Shown here: positions 1 to 8,994 of the stretch, piece by piece
How the letters are laid out: the number at the start of each line of letters is the position of its first letter
Position numbering within the stretch: position 1 is the first letter of the stretch
NCBI RefSeq assembly: GCF_000720475.1
Contig: NZ_JOAP01000011.1
Coordinates: 62,001-126,000 of the forward strand
Length of the DNA stretch: 64,000 bases
Source of the DNA: Streptomyces aureocirculatus
GTDB lineage: Bacteria; Actinomycetota; Actinomycetes; Streptomycetales; Streptomycetaceae
Direction of reading: 5' to 3'
Program-made: the position numbers and the translations under genes
The notes under the pieces: model-generated
The model's input: the letters and a program-made list of their open reading frames with translations, nothing else
Databases searched by the model: none
Told to the model about the DNA's origin: nothing

Positions 1-1153
1 GCGTGAGCAGAAGCTGTGGGAGGCCTTCGAGGAGTGGTGGAAGGCGGAGACGGAGCAGATCGCGGCCCTGGAGCCGGCCGAGGACGACGACCGCACGGAG
101 CGGGAGCGAAAGCAGCAACTGGCCCGCCTGCGCCGCGACTTGATTACTTCCTTCCGGAAGCGGCTCCTGGGCGTGGGGCTGCTCGACGAGTACGCGCTGG
201 CGGGCGCGGTCGCCGGTTGGTGGCATGAGGCCAAGAACGAGCTCAAGGCGCTCTCGGTGAATGGTTTCGCGGGTGTCGTGGACGGGTGGGTCGAGACCGT
301 GGTGACGCGGCTCGCGCCCGAGCCGGACCCACGCACCGGGGGTGCGCGGGAGCGTACGGCGGCGGAGCGGCGGCAGGCGTACGACCACAAGGTGGTCGCG
401 GCGATCGCCCCGAAGTTCCTGGAGGACCTGGCGTCGGCGGACCGTACGTACGCGGAGCTGGACGGCAAGGTCAAGGCGGGGCTTGAGGCGGAGGCCGCGC
501 TGGCCGCTGCGCGAAAGGCTTTGACGGACGGCGAGGCTGCCGAGGGCGACGAGGCCGAGGGCGGTGGAGCTTCCGGTGAGGTGGATCCCGCGCTGGTGGA
601 GGCTGTTCTCAGCGAGGCTGTGATGCGTGACCTGAAGAAGCGGCGTACGGCTGCGAAGAAGGTGATCGAGGAGCTGGAGGACGACTTCTGGCCGGTGGCC
701 TCGGTCCGCAAGAAGAGGGGCAAGCCTGCGAAGTCTGGCGCGGGCGCCTCGAAGGGTGGGGCTCGGGCTGCGGCGCAGGTTCAGCAGGAAATGCTGCTGG
801 TCGAGCTTCCGGGTGTGGGGGACGGCGGGACCGGCGGGACCGGCGGGACCATCGGGGCTGGTGGCCAGGGTGGCGATGGTCAAGACGCCGTGGAACGGAA
901 GCCGGGGCTGGAGCGGGTACGGCTGGAGCTGGCCGAGGCTGGTGGCGACCGGGACGTGGTTCTGGGGATTCTGCGGGATGACCTGGCGGGGAAGCTGGGT
1001 GGGCATGTGGTGAGGCGGCAGCGGGAGTTGGCGGAGGGGTATCGGGTTTGGGAGGGGAAGTACGGGGTTTCGTTGCGGGATATTGAGGGGGAGCGGGACC
1101 GGGCGGCTGCTGTGGTGGGCGGCTATCTGAAGGAGCTGGGTTATGTCGGCTAA
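1..1153 (+). CDS. hsdM: type I restriction-modification DNA methyltransferase subunit M, C-terminal part
   Basis: The reading frame is open from base 2 and its start lies upstream of the window; about 383 C-terminal residues are visible. The N6-adenine methylase core (NPPY) is not in view. What remains is the charged, Lys/Glu/Ala-rich helical tail typical of HsdM C-termini, with a Gly-rich linker (GGTGGTGGTIGAGG) near 820-870. Assignment rests mainly on the directly downstream hsdS, whose ATG lies inside this gene (11-base overlap), and on hsdR further on. HsdM forms the M2S methylase that modifies adenine in the bipartite target and, with HsdR, the restriction complex. Low-complexity segments such as the Gly-rich linker are unusual for the family. 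I am fairly sure of the family, not of its activity, because the catalytic part is unseen. Confidence 0.8.
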   Translation, partial: REQKLWEAFEEWWKAETEQIAALEPAEDDDRTERERKQQLARLRRDLITSFRKRLLGVGLLDEYALAGAVAGWWHEAKNELKALSVNGFAGVVDGWVETVVTRLAPEPDPRTGGARERTAAERRQAYDHKVVAAIAPKFLEDLASADRTYAELDGKVKAGLEAEAALAAARKALTDGEAAEGDEAEGGGASGEVDPALVEAVLSEAVMRDLKKRRTAAKKVIEELEDDFWPVASVRKKRGKPAKSGAGASKGGARAAAQVQQEMLLVELPGVGDGGTGGTGGTIGAGGQGGDGQDAVERKPGLERVRLELAEAGGDRDVVLGILRDDLAGKLGGHVVRRQRELAEGYRVWEGKYGVSLRDIEGERDRAAAVVGGYLKELGYVG

Positions 1154-2378
1154 CGACGTGTTTCCTTACCGGGCTTTGTCGGAACTGGCGGACGTTGCTG
1201 GTGGAGTCACTCTTGGGCGATCGATTCCGGAAGGCGCGAGCGTGGAACTGCCGTACCTGCGCGTGGCTAATGTGCAGGACGGGTACATTGACACCAGTGA
1301 CATGAAAGCGGTCCGGGTTCTAAAGTCTGAGGTTAATCGATTCTCTCTCCGGCGCGGTGATGTGCTTCTCACGGAGGGCGGAGACTTTGACAAACTGGGC
1401 CGAGGTGCTGTTTGGGATGGGCGCCTTGATCCATGTCTCCACCAGAACCATGTATTTCGTGTCCGCTGCAAGCCCGGACTACTCTTGCCTGAGTATCTTG
1501 CTATTTACTTTGCTTCGCATTATGGTCGTTGCTATTTCCTGAGTGTGGCGAAACAAACGACCAACTTGGCAACGATCAGCTCGTCTGACCTCAAAGCGGC
1601 TCGTATTCCTGCGGTGTCCTTCGCCGAGCAACAACACCTCGCTCGGATGGTGTCGGCTCTGCGTAATGAAGAGCGTTCCATCGAGTCGGCCATTCAGAAG
1701 CTCCGGACTGTCCGGTCCGGAGTGTTGGGGGCGATGGTCCCTAAAGTGCCCTCCGCTGTAGATCTGCGCAACTCCCTCTGGCGGCCAGTGAGGGAGGTCG
1801 GGGATGTTCGCATGGGGAAGCAGCTTTCTCCGAGTAGTCGTGAGTTCGGGGTTCAGCTTCCCTATTTGCGAGTTGCGAATGTCCTGAACGGATGGATTGA
1901 TTACTCCGACGTAAAGAAGATGGGGTTCAGTGATGTCGACCGGCGTGCATATCAACTTCAGCCGGGTGATATTCTCCTGAACGAAGGGCAGAGTCTTGAG
2001 CTCGTTGGGCGGAGTGCGATTTACCGTCGACCCGCCGGGGAGTTCTACTTTCAGAACACGTTGGTTCGTTTCAGGGCCGGAGAGGGACTCTTGCCGGAGT
2101 ATGCGCAAGCTGTCTTCTCGAACTGGTTGGCCACGGGAGTCTTCGTCGCGATCGCCAAAAAGACCACGAGTATCGCTCATCTCGGTGGCGACCGGTTCGC
2201 GAGTCTGCCCTTCCCGCTCATCTCATTGGAAGAGCAGCAGCGTGTTGTCTCGATGCTGGCAGCGTGGGACGACCGAATTGCAGGCGAGCAAGCGGCGTTG
2301 GATAAGCTCCGGAGCCTGAAACAGGGCCTGACCGACGATCTGTTGTCCGGGAAGGTGCGGGTGCGTGACGTTGCGTAA
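1143..2378 (+). CDS. hsdS: type I restriction-modification specificity subunit S
   Basis: 411 residues, the normal size of a two-target-domain HsdS. The internal duplication is visible: the segment LPYLRVANV followed by a G-x-I-D element occurs near residue 36 and again near residue 239, and each half ends in a conserved helix (EEQQ..., RSLKQGLTDDLLSGKV at the C-terminus). Each half should recognise one part of a bipartite DNA target, the helices setting the spacing. The ATG overlaps the end of hsdM, so translation is probably coupled. Codon use is clearly less GC-rich than in the neighbours, especially around 1300-1660 and 1840-2200, as often seen when target-recognition domains are exchanged horizontally. 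The target sequence cannot be predicted from here. Confidence 0.93.
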   Translation: MSANDVFPYRALSELADVAGGVTLGRSIPEGASVELPYLRVANVQDGYIDTSDMKAVRVLKSEVNRFSLRRGDVLLTEGGDFDKLGRGAVWDGRLDPCLHQNHVFRVRCKPGLLLPEYLAIYFASHYGRCYFLSVAKQTTNLATISSSDLKAARIPAVSFAEQQHLARMVSALRNEERSIESAIQKLRTVRSGVLGAMVPKVPSAVDLRNSLWRPVREVGDVRMGKQLSPSSREFGVQLPYLRVANVLNGWIDYSDVKKMGFSDVDRRAYQLQPGDILLNEGQSLELVGRSAIYRRPAGEFYFQNTLVRFRAGEGLLPEYAQAVFSNWLATGVFVAIAKKTTSIAHLGGDRFASLPFPLISLEEQQRVVSMLAAWDDRIAGEQAALDKLRSLKQGLTDDLLSGKVRVRDVA

Positions 2379-2380
2379 GG

Positions 2381-2815
2381 CTACGTGGCCTGCGTGACGG
2401 TGAGTTCGAACCAGACTGTCTTGCCGACGCCCTCCGGGCGGGGTTCTGCGCCCCAGTCGTCCGACAGCGTGGCCACCAGCGTCAGGCCTCGGCCTGACTC
2501 GTCCTCCAGGGATGCCTGCCTTGGCGCGGGCAGCGTCCCGTTCGCGTCCGTTACCGCGATGTGGAGGCGGTCCGCCTTCAGCACGCAGCGGGTCCAGATT
2601 TCTCTGCCCGGGGAGACCGTCGCGTGACGGTACGCGTTCGTCAGCAGCTCGCTCAGGAGGAGCGTCGCCGTCTCCGTGACGGTGGATGACAGTTCCCATG
2701 AAGTCGCCTGCTCCCGTAGGAGAGTTCTCGCTCGGCCCACGCTCCTCGCGTGGCGTGGCAGGCGCCATTCGATGTCCTGGGGGAGGGGCGTGAACTCTCC
2801 TGGCGGCGTCGGCAT
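2381..2815 (-). CDS. anti-sigma-like ATP-binding protein (HATPase_c_2, RsbW type)
   Basis: 144 residues. It has the short histidine-kinase-like ATPase fold common in Streptomyces: an N-box (LLLSELLTNAYRHA, about residues 52-65), a D-A-N G1-like element (AVTDAN, about residue 92) and a G2 loop (SGRGLTLVATL). No phosphoacceptor histidine domain or membrane segment is present. Such proteins act as anti-sigma kinases or as accessory proteins of XRE/DUF397 pairs (the whiJ and abaA-like clusters of S. coelicolor). It lies 2 bases beyond the convergent hsdS stop and divergent from the XRE gene, so it probably forms a regulatory trio with the next two genes. Its partner is unknown. Confidence 0.85.
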   Translation of the reverse strand: MPTPPGEFTPLPQDIEWRLPRHARSVGRARTLLREQATSWELSSTVTETATLLLSELLTNAYRHATVSPGREIWTRCVLKADRLHIAVTDANGTLPAPRQASLEDESGRGLTLVATLSDDWGAEPRPEGVGKTVWFELTVTQAT

Positions 2816-2950
2816 GCGCGGCTCGTTCCTTGCGTGTGAGCTTTCGTCATTTGCTCAGCTCACGGTGGCTGCTCGTGCGTAGCCTCAGGAGTATCGACGC
2901 GGGTACAGAGAGTGGTTGTACCCGGCGTGAACCCAGGTGAGGTGGGTGCT

Positions 2951-3766
2951 GTGGGCGAAACCAACTCTCAGCCGCCGGTCGCGTGGCGGTACTGCGGTAG
3001 TCAGATCAAGCTGTGGCGTACCGAGGCGGGTGTCAGTCGTGCGGCGCTGGCCGACGAGGTCGGGTACGACTACGAGTACGTCAAGTCCATGGAGAACGGG
3101 CGGCGGCGGCCGACCCTGCGGCTGCTGCAAGTGGCCGACCAATTGTGCGGTGCAGGTGGCAAGTTGACGGCCGCGCAGGAGCATTTGAAGCCAGAGCCGT
3201 TCCCGCAGCGAACGCAGCAGTATGTGCAGGTGGAAGCCGACGCCATCGTCGTGCAGTGGTATGAGGCGCTGTTGATCCCTGGACTGTTGCAAACGAAGGA
3301 GTACGCGCACGAGCTGATCAGTAGTGATTGCCCGCCGCTGGATGAGGAGACGGTGGAGGAGCGAGTCGCGGCGCGGATGAAGCGTCAGGCTAAGCTGACC
3401 AGCCGCCCGCTGACGCACTTCAGCTACGTGATCCACGAGGCGGCTCTGCGCGCCACGGTTGGGGAGCCGGGGGTCATGAAGAGGCAGCTCCACCACTTGC
3501 TGGAGATCGGCAAGTTGCGCAACGTGTCGATCCAGGTGCTGCCGTTCGCGCTTGCGCCGTCCGTGGCGCTCAGCGGCCCCATGGTGCTCGTGGAAACTGC
3601 CGAGCACGAGCGATTCGGTTTCGTCGAAGGACAAGAGACCGGCGCGCTCTATGTCGAAGGCGACAGGCTGAGCACGCTCACCCAACGCCATGGCATGATC
3701 CGAATGCAGGCGCTCAATGTGGAGGAGTCTGCTCGGTTCATCAAGAAGGTGGCGGAGGAACTGTGA
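2951..3766 (+). CDS. XRE-family regulator with DUF5753 (WhiJ-like)
   Basis: 271 residues from the GTG at 2951, chosen because GAGGTG sits about 6 bases upstream; an in-frame GTG at 2912 is possible but has no better site. An N-terminal helix-turn-helix (about residues 15-70: LGQ-like region IKLWRTEAGVSRAALADEV, then YVKSMENGRRRPTLRLL) is followed by the DUF5753 domain (EALLIPGLLQTKEYAHELI onward). This is the standard Streptomyces architecture for WhiJ/AbaA-type regulators of development or antibiotic production. The stop overlaps the start of the DUF397 gene (GTGA), so the pair is translationally coupled. The ligand and DNA targets are unknown. Confidence 0.9.
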   Translation: MGETNSQPPVAWRYCGSQIKLWRTEAGVSRAALADEVGYDYEYVKSMENGRRRPTLRLLQVADQLCGAGGKLTAAQEHLKPEPFPQRTQQYVQVEADAIVVQWYEALLIPGLLQTKEYAHELISSDCPPLDEETVEERVAARMKRQAKLTSRPLTHFSYVIHEAALRATVGEPGVMKRQLHHLLEIGKLRNVSIQVLPFALAPSVALSGPMVLVETAEHERFGFVEGQETGALYVEGDRLSTLTQRHGMIRMQALNVEESARFIKKVAEEL

Positions 3767-4005
3767 ACGCCGAACTGTCGTGGTTCAAGTCCAGCTACAG
3801 CGACTCCTCAGGGGGCGCCTGCCTCGAAGTCGCCTACACCTGGCGCAAATCCAGCCACAGCAACGACTCCTTCAACGCCTGCGTCGAAGTGGCCGCGTGC
3901 CCTCACTCCATACGCATCCGGGACTCGAAGCTCGGGTCCCGTAGTCCTCAACTCGGCCTCCCCGCCCACGCCTGGGCCCACTTCGTCGCGTACGCACAGA
4001 GCTGA
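3763..4005 (+). CDS. DUF397 protein with duplicated N-terminal half
   Basis: 80 residues, starting at the GTG that overlaps the XRE stop. DUF397 proteins are small partners of XRE-DUF5753 regulators. The signature W-x-K-S-S-x-S ... C-x-E-V-A occurs twice here, WFKSSYS...CLEVA (from 3781) and WRKSSHS...CVEVA (from 3841), an exact 60-base period, before one normal C-terminal half (IRIRDSKL ... HAWAHFVAYA). Typical members have one copy and about 60-70 residues, so this one carries an internal tandem duplication. Its role is inferred from the gene pair: it probably binds or antagonises the XRE protein. Confidence 0.88.
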   Translation: MNAELSWFKSSYSDSSGGACLEVAYTWRKSSHSNDSFNACVEVAACPHSIRIRDSKLGSRSPQLGLPAHAWAHFVAYAQS

Positions 4006-4146
4006 GCCCCGGGCTTCGGGGTTCGAGAGCCGAGACACGAGCGCCTTTTGTAAGGATTGGGTGGTTAGGTACCTACCATCCACCCCTCCCAACTGCCGCT
4101 CACGCCACCGCACATGACTTTTCGTGATCGGCTTGCCACGCGCCGT

Positions 4147-4243
4147 CGCGAACCTCTAGGTTCGCGGCAACAAACAAACGACCCCGACCGGGTGCTACCA
4201 ACACCCGCCGGGGTCTCACCTCAAGATCGAAAAGAGCGATCTC
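4147..4243 (+). promoter_or_regulatory. structured leader with three hairpins before the winged-helix gene
   Basis: Three stems follow each other in the 238-base gap after the DUF397 gene. 4147-4166 is a perfect 8-bp stem (CGCGAACC / GGTTCGCG, loop TCTA). 4180-4214 is a longer GC-rich stem (GACCCCG ... CGGGGTC outer arms, GGGTG / CACCC inner arms). 4224-4242 is AGATCG / CGATCT with loop AAAAGAG. The last stem ends one base before the GTG at 4244, and the only purine-rich Shine-Dalgarno-like bases (AAAGAG, 4231-4236) lie in its loop. This arrangement suggests translational control, but no function has been shown and I cannot name an RNA family. Confidence 0.5.
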
Positions 4244-5191
4244 GTGGCTTGCGAAAACTCTAACGCCGCCCTGCCCGCCCCCGCACACCCCATGGCCAAG
4301 CCGGGTTACGGCAAACGTTCCGCACCTGATCAAGGCCCCGCCCGCTCCGGCGGCTTCGGTCACCTCCCGGCCCGCGCGGCCTACCTCGCCGCCTTCGTCG
4401 ACCGGCTCCCCGAAGGCGCCGCCATAGACGCCAAGACCCTCGCCAAGGCCCAGCCGCTCTACGGCCAGCAGGCCGTCCGCACCGCCCTCAACGAGCTGTC
4501 CCGCACCGGGCACCTGCGGCGCGTACGGCGACTCGTCCACGGCGAGGATGACACCGGGACCGGCACACGTTGGGTGTTCCGTACGTACTGGTCCCGTACC
4601 GCACGTGACAGCGACTGGTGGAATCAGTTCCTCGACGGTGACGCGGGCGGTGACGCGCCGACGGCAACCGGTGTCCCGGTAACTGATACCCAGGGCAGCG
4701 CCCCCGGCGACGTACCCGAACAGCGGCAACAGCCCAAGACCCAGCCCACGCCGCCAGCCTCACCCGCGTACAACGCCCTCGCCCAACTCGGCTGGACCAC
4801 ACCGCAATTCATTCTCTCTGCCGCCGACTGTGCCGCCCTGGAAGACCTGGCCACGCAGTGGCTCGATCGTGGCATCACCGCAGCGCAGCTCACGCACGCC
4901 CTCACCGCAAATCTCCCCGACCAGGTCCACGCACCCCGCGCCTTCCTCCAGCGGAGGCTGCGCGACAAGATGCCGCCGGTTCCCCCTCCCCGTACGCATC
5001 ACCGAACGATCATGGAATGCACCGCCTGCGGTGTACCAGGCCGCGCCGAAGCCCTGCCCGGCGGCCTCTGCCGCGCCTGCCGGGCACCGGACGACAGCCG
5101 TCCGCCCGTACCCGCCACCCCCGACCCCGCCGCAGTACGCCGCCACGCCGCCCAGGCCCGGCACGCCCTCGCCGTCCGCGTCCTGGTCTGA
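4244..5191 (+). CDS. winged-helix protein with C-terminal Cys4 motif, function unknown
   Basis: 315 residues from the GTG at 4244 directly behind the leader hairpin. Residues about 35-110 look like a winged helix (LPARAAYLAAFVDRLPEG, then QAVRTALNELSRTGHLRRV) followed by a charged wing, as in actinobacterial MarR-like or plasmid-type regulators. The middle is Pro/Ala-rich and the C-terminal third has a putative zinc knuckle, CTACG ... LCRAC (about residues 261-284). The gene lies between the XRE/DUF397 module and hsdR. It could regulate the restriction genes or be a remnant of an integrated element. The direction and long leader suggest its own promoter in 4006-4146. I do not recognise a characterised homologue. 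Confidence 0.7.
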   Translation: MACENSNAALPAPAHPMAKPGYGKRSAPDQGPARSGGFGHLPARAAYLAAFVDRLPEGAAIDAKTLAKAQPLYGQQAVRTALNELSRTGHLRRVRRLVHGEDDTGTGTRWVFRTYWSRTARDSDWWNQFLDGDAGGDAPTATGVPVTDTQGSAPGDVPEQRQQPKTQPTPPASPAYNALAQLGWTTPQFILSAADCAALEDLATQWLDRGITAAQLTHALTANLPDQVHAPRAFLQRRLRDKMPPVPPPRTHHRTIMECTACGVPGRAEALPGGLCRACRAPDDSRPPVPATPDPAAVRRHAAQARHALAVRVLV

Positions 5192-5335
5192 ACTGCCGTT
5201 CCCCGCCCCGCTGTCGCCCCGCCTGCCGCAGAATGGAACGGCGACGAGAACAGCCAGAACAGCCAGAGCACCACAGGGCGACGTAGCCAGTACGCGGCAA
5301 CGCGGCACAGCGAGCACCAGGAGAGGCGCAGGCGT

Positions 5336-8300
5336 ATGAGATCGCGGGGCACCGTCGAGCTGGACGAGGTGGAGCGGCCGATCATCGAGCAGTTGAAGTC
5401 GATGGGGTGGCGGCACATCCACGGTCCCGATCTCGCCGGGCCCGGCGGCGAGCGGTCGTACGGCGATGTCCTGCTCGCCGAGCGCCTGCGCCGCTCCATC
5501 CGCCGCGTGAATCGTCTCTCCATGACCGGCCGGCCCTGGATCGACGACAAGAGCGGCGCCGACGACGTCGCCATCGAGGACCTGCGCCGAGCCGCGCACA
5601 ACGTGGCCACGACGAAGCTGAAGGACGTCAACGGTGAGGTGACGAGCCTGCTTCTCAGCGGCACACCTGTGACGGGGCACGAGGTGCACCACCAGGGCAG
5701 GACCGTGCACGCGCAGTACATCGACTGGGACTTGGAAGGGCTCGACGACGAGGAGATCCTGGAGCGGAACGACTTCCTTGTCGTCGACCAGTTGCGCGTC
5801 CAGGCGGCCGACGGCGGGTTCCCCGTTCTCGACCTTGTGCTGTTCGTCAACGGCGTCCCCGTCGTCGTCATCGAGTGCAAGAGCCCCGACCTCAACGACC
5901 CCCTAGGGGACGCGGTCCGTGATCTGCGGGCCTACGCCGGGGTGCCGCTTGACGACGACACCCGCCGCGCGGACGAGCGGCCGGGCGGGCTGCCCGAGCT
6001 CTTCGCGTCCGTTCAGTTGCTCGTCGCGGCGAGCGGGGAGAGCGCCGCGCTCGGCACCATCACATCCACTGAGGAGCACTTCGCCGCCTGGCGCAGCGTG
6101 ACGCCCGACTACGAGGACGACGCCGATCTCCTCCGCTCCCTCCAGACCACGCGAACCGACGCAGGAAAGCGGCTCCTTGAAGAGGGGCAGCCCCTCACCG
6201 AGCAGCACAAGCTCGTCGCGATCGTCCTCAAGCCGCGCAATCTGCTCAACATCATGCGGCATTACGTCTTCGAGCTGCCCGTCAAGACCAAGGAGGGCGA
6301 GCCGCCGCTCACCGTCAAGGCCGTATGCCGGCACCAGCAGTTCCGGGCTGTCGAGAAGATCGTACGGAAGCTCCGGAACGGGCGGACGCGGCTCGACCCG
6401 GCTGTGGACGACGACCAGCGCGGCGGCGTCATCTGGCACACGCAAGGGTCCGGCAAGAGCCTGACCATGGCGTTCCTGGCGCGGCGGCTCCAGAACAGCC
6501 GGGACCCGGAACTCAACCGTTTCACGATCCTCGTCGTGACCGACCGCAAGCAGCTCGAACAGCAGCTCTCGGCGGCGGTGCGCAGCAGCGGCCGCCCCGT
6601 GCGGATCGCCAAGTCGCAGGCGGACGTGGAGGGGATGCTGGAGCGCGCCGGACAGCCCGGCGGGCGAGCGGTCATCTTCGCGATGATCCAAAAGTATCTG
6701 GGGCGGATCCCGGGGCTCATCGAGGAGACGGCGGACGACGACCGGGACCCGAGTGCCGAGTTCGCGGCGGCGCAGGCGCGTATCGAGGAGGGCGGGAGCG
6801 CGGAGGAGGCCGCGGACCCAGTGCCGGACGAGGACGTCGTGGAGGAGGTGCGGCGGCGGTTCACCGAATGCAGTACCTCCCCGCACGTACTGGTCCTCGT
6901 GGACGAGGCGCACCGCTCGCACACCTCCGTGCTGCACGCCTGCCTGCGGGACGCCGTGCCGAACGCCGCACGTATCGGCTTCACCGGTACGCCGATCATG
7001 AAGGGCAAGCTCACCGACACCGGGCGGATCTTCGGCCTTGAGCCGGACGACAAGTTCCTGGACGCCTATCTGATGGACGAGGCGGAGCGGGACAGGGTCG
7101 TGGTCCCCGTCCGGTACGAAGGGCGTGCCGGGTCGGCCGAGGTACGGGACAAGCAGGAGCTCAACGCCAAGTTCGAGGACTTGATCGCGCGGCTGCGGCA
7201 GGAGCAGCAGGACCGGGTCCGCAAGCGGCTGAAACCCACCAGCCGCGACGTCGCCGAGTCCGTGTCGATGATCCGCGCCAAAGCCGTGGACATGCTGGAG
7301 CACTACGTCACCGGGCCGCTGACCGGCGGCTTCAAGGCTCAGGTGGCCGCGGTGAGCCGCCGCGCGGCCGTGCTGTACCGGCACATGCTGAACGACGCCC
7401 GCGCCGAGCTGCTCGGCCGGGTGCGGGACTTCGACCCGGCCACACTGCGCGACAAGCGCCTGGAGGACTACGAATGGGACGATCTGGTACTGCTGCGGTC
7501 CTGGCAGTACCAGGAACTGCTGCGACGCATGGACTTCGTCCCCGTGATCTCCGCCGGAAAGGATCAGAAGAACGGGCGGTGGCGGGAGTGGACCGACCCG
7601 CAGCGGCAGCAGGAGAACATCGACCGCTTCCTGGAGCCGTTCCCGGAGCTGCCGCCGGACAACCCGTGGATCGTGGAGCACCCTCCGGAGCCCGATCCGG
7701 TGCCCGGCGGCATGATCGGTATGAATCCGTGGAGTGACGCGGCCCCCGACGCTCCGGAGGAGGTGCGGCCCATCGCCTTCCTCATCGTGAAGTCCATGCT
7801 CCTGACCGGGTTCGACGCCCCCATCGAGCAGGCCCTGTACCTGGACCGCCCCATTCAGGACGCCGAGCTGCTGCAAGCCATCGCCCGCGTGAACCGGCCC
7901 CGCCGCGGCAAGCGCGAGGGCCGCGTCGTGGACTACTACGGAGTGCTCAACAACCTCGCCGTCACCCTGCCCGCGTACAAGGGTGACGGGCCCGCGCTCA
8001 GCGCGGTACGGAGTCTCGCGAGCGAGGTGCCGGGGCTTGAGGAGGCGGCGCGGGAGTTCGAGCGGTTCCTGGAAGGCATGGGCATCACCGGTCTCGACAC
8101 GCCGGGTGGTGTGGCGCGCGGCATGCTGGCCCTGAGCGACGAGGCCGACCGCACTGAGTTCGACACGAAGCTCGGCGACTTCATGAACGCCCTGGAGCGC
8201 GTGCTGCCGCACGAGGCGGCGCTGAAGCAGGTGCCGAACGCCCGCCGCTGGGTCGTGCTCCAGCGGCGGGTACGCAGGCACTACAGGGACGCGCAGGGCG

Positions 8301-8989
8301 GGAGCTTCTCCATCCGGGCCTACGGCCGGAAGGTCAGGGCGATGGTCGCCGACCATCTCGACCTGCCCGAGCTCACGCAGATCATCCCGCCCGTGTCCAT
8401 CCTCGCACCGGACTTCGACGAGGTGGTCGGACGCATCCCGGATGTGCGGGAGTCGGCGGCCGAGCAGGTGCAGGCGTTGCGCTACCACCTGGAGGAGCGT
8501 CAGGAGCAGGAGCGGCGGCCCGTCCACCGGACGCTGTCGGAGGAGCTGGAGAAGATCCTGGAGGAGTTCGACGGGCGCTGGGACGAGATCAAGACGCGTA
8601 TCGGACCGCTGATCGAGCGAGCCCGGCAAGCCGAGCAGGCCGACCCGGCCGTGGCGGACCTGACGCCGGTCGAGCAGCGGCTGTACACGAAGGTCACGGA
8701 GCGGTTGAGCGAGAGTGACGCGTTCGACCAGCCCGCGCAGGCGTACGTGCGTGAGCTGGCCGTCGACCTCGCCGCACTCATCGCCGGTCATGTCAATCGT
8801 GCCTCTTGGTCCGACAACGAGGCGAGTCTGGGGGATCTGCGGATCGACATCTGGCACAAGCTCCGTGACGCGGGGCTGAGGCCGCGAGCGGAGCGGGACA
8901 GGGGGCCCTTGCGTGAGCTCTCGAATGTTCTCGCCGGGTACGCACAGCAGCACGCCGACGCGTTTCGGGCACACGGCCGGGGACAATAG
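5336..8989 (+). CDS. hsdR: type I restriction endonuclease subunit R
   Basis: 1217 residues, full length for HsdR. The N-terminal PD-(D/E)xK nuclease is visible as D166 in PVLDLVLF and E180-C-K182 in VVIECKSP. The SF2 motor follows: Walker A TQGSGKS with K374, DEAH at 523-526, FTGTP near 548, and a helicase motif VI-like ARVNRP near residue 845. The C-terminal helical part contacts the methylase core. It translocates DNA using ATP and cuts at a distance from unmodified sites. The ATG follows AGGAGAGG by about 10 bases. All catalytic residues are present, so the protein looks functional. It is separated from hsdS by about 3 kb of unrelated genes, so it probably has its own promoter in 5192-5335. 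Confidence 0.96.
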   Translation: MRSRGTVELDEVERPIIEQLKSMGWRHIHGPDLAGPGGERSYGDVLLAERLRRSIRRVNRLSMTGRPWIDDKSGADDVAIEDLRRAAHNVATTKLKDVNGEVTSLLLSGTPVTGHEVHHQGRTVHAQYIDWDLEGLDDEEILERNDFLVVDQLRVQAADGGFPVLDLVLFVNGVPVVVIECKSPDLNDPLGDAVRDLRAYAGVPLDDDTRRADERPGGLPELFASVQLLVAASGESAALGTITSTEEHFAAWRSVTPDYEDDADLLRSLQTTRTDAGKRLLEEGQPLTEQHKLVAIVLKPRNLLNIMRHYVFELPVKTKEGEPPLTVKAVCRHQQFRAVEKIVRKLRNGRTRLDPAVDDDQRGGVIWHTQGSGKSLTMAFLARRLQNSRDPELNRFTILVVTDRKQLEQQLSAAVRSSGRPVRIAKSQADVEGMLERAGQPGGRAVIFAMIQKYLGRIPGLIEETADDDRDPSAEFAAAQARIEEGGSAEEAADPVPDEDVVEEVRRRFTECSTSPHVLVLVDEAHRSHTSVLHACLRDAVPNAARIGFTGTPIMKGKLTDTGRIFGLEPDDKFLDAYLMDEAERDRVVVPVRYEGRAGSAEVRDKQELNAKFEDLIARLRQEQQDRVRKRLKPTSRDVAESVSMIRAKAVDMLEHYVTGPLTGGFKAQVAAVSRRAAVLYRHMLNDARAELLGRVRDFDPATLRDKRLEDYEWDDLVLLRSWQYQELLRRMDFVPVISAGKDQKNGRWREWTDPQRQQENIDRFLEPFPELPPDNPWIVEHPPEPDPVPGGMIGMNPWSDAAPDAPEEVRPIAFLIVKSMLLTGFDAPIEQALYLDRPIQDAELLQAIARVNRPRRGKREGRVVDYYGVLNNLAVTLPAYKGDGPALSAVRSLASEVPGLEEAAREFERFLEGMGITGLDTPGGVARGMLALSDEADRTEFDTKLGDFMNALERVLPHEAALKQVPNARRWVVLQRRVRRHYRDAQGGSFSIRAYGRKVRAMVADHLDLPELTQIIPPVSILAPDFDEVVGRIPDVRESAAEQVQALRYHLEERQEQERRPVHRTLSEELEKILEEFDGRWDEIKTRIGPLIERARQAEQADPAVADLTPVEQRLYTKVTERLSESDAFDQPAQAYVRELAVDLAALIAGHVNRASWSDNEASLGDLRIDIWHKLRDAGLRPRAERDRGPLRELSNVLAGYAQQHADAFRAHGRGQ

Positions 8990-8994
8990 GGGGC

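Noticed and set aside
5903..8986. 1027-codon open frame on the minus strand opposite hsdR
   Set aside because: It is the antisense shadow of a GC3-rich gene; the plus strand has all HsdR motifs and a ribosome site, the minus frame has Val/Leu/His-rich random sequence and no motif.
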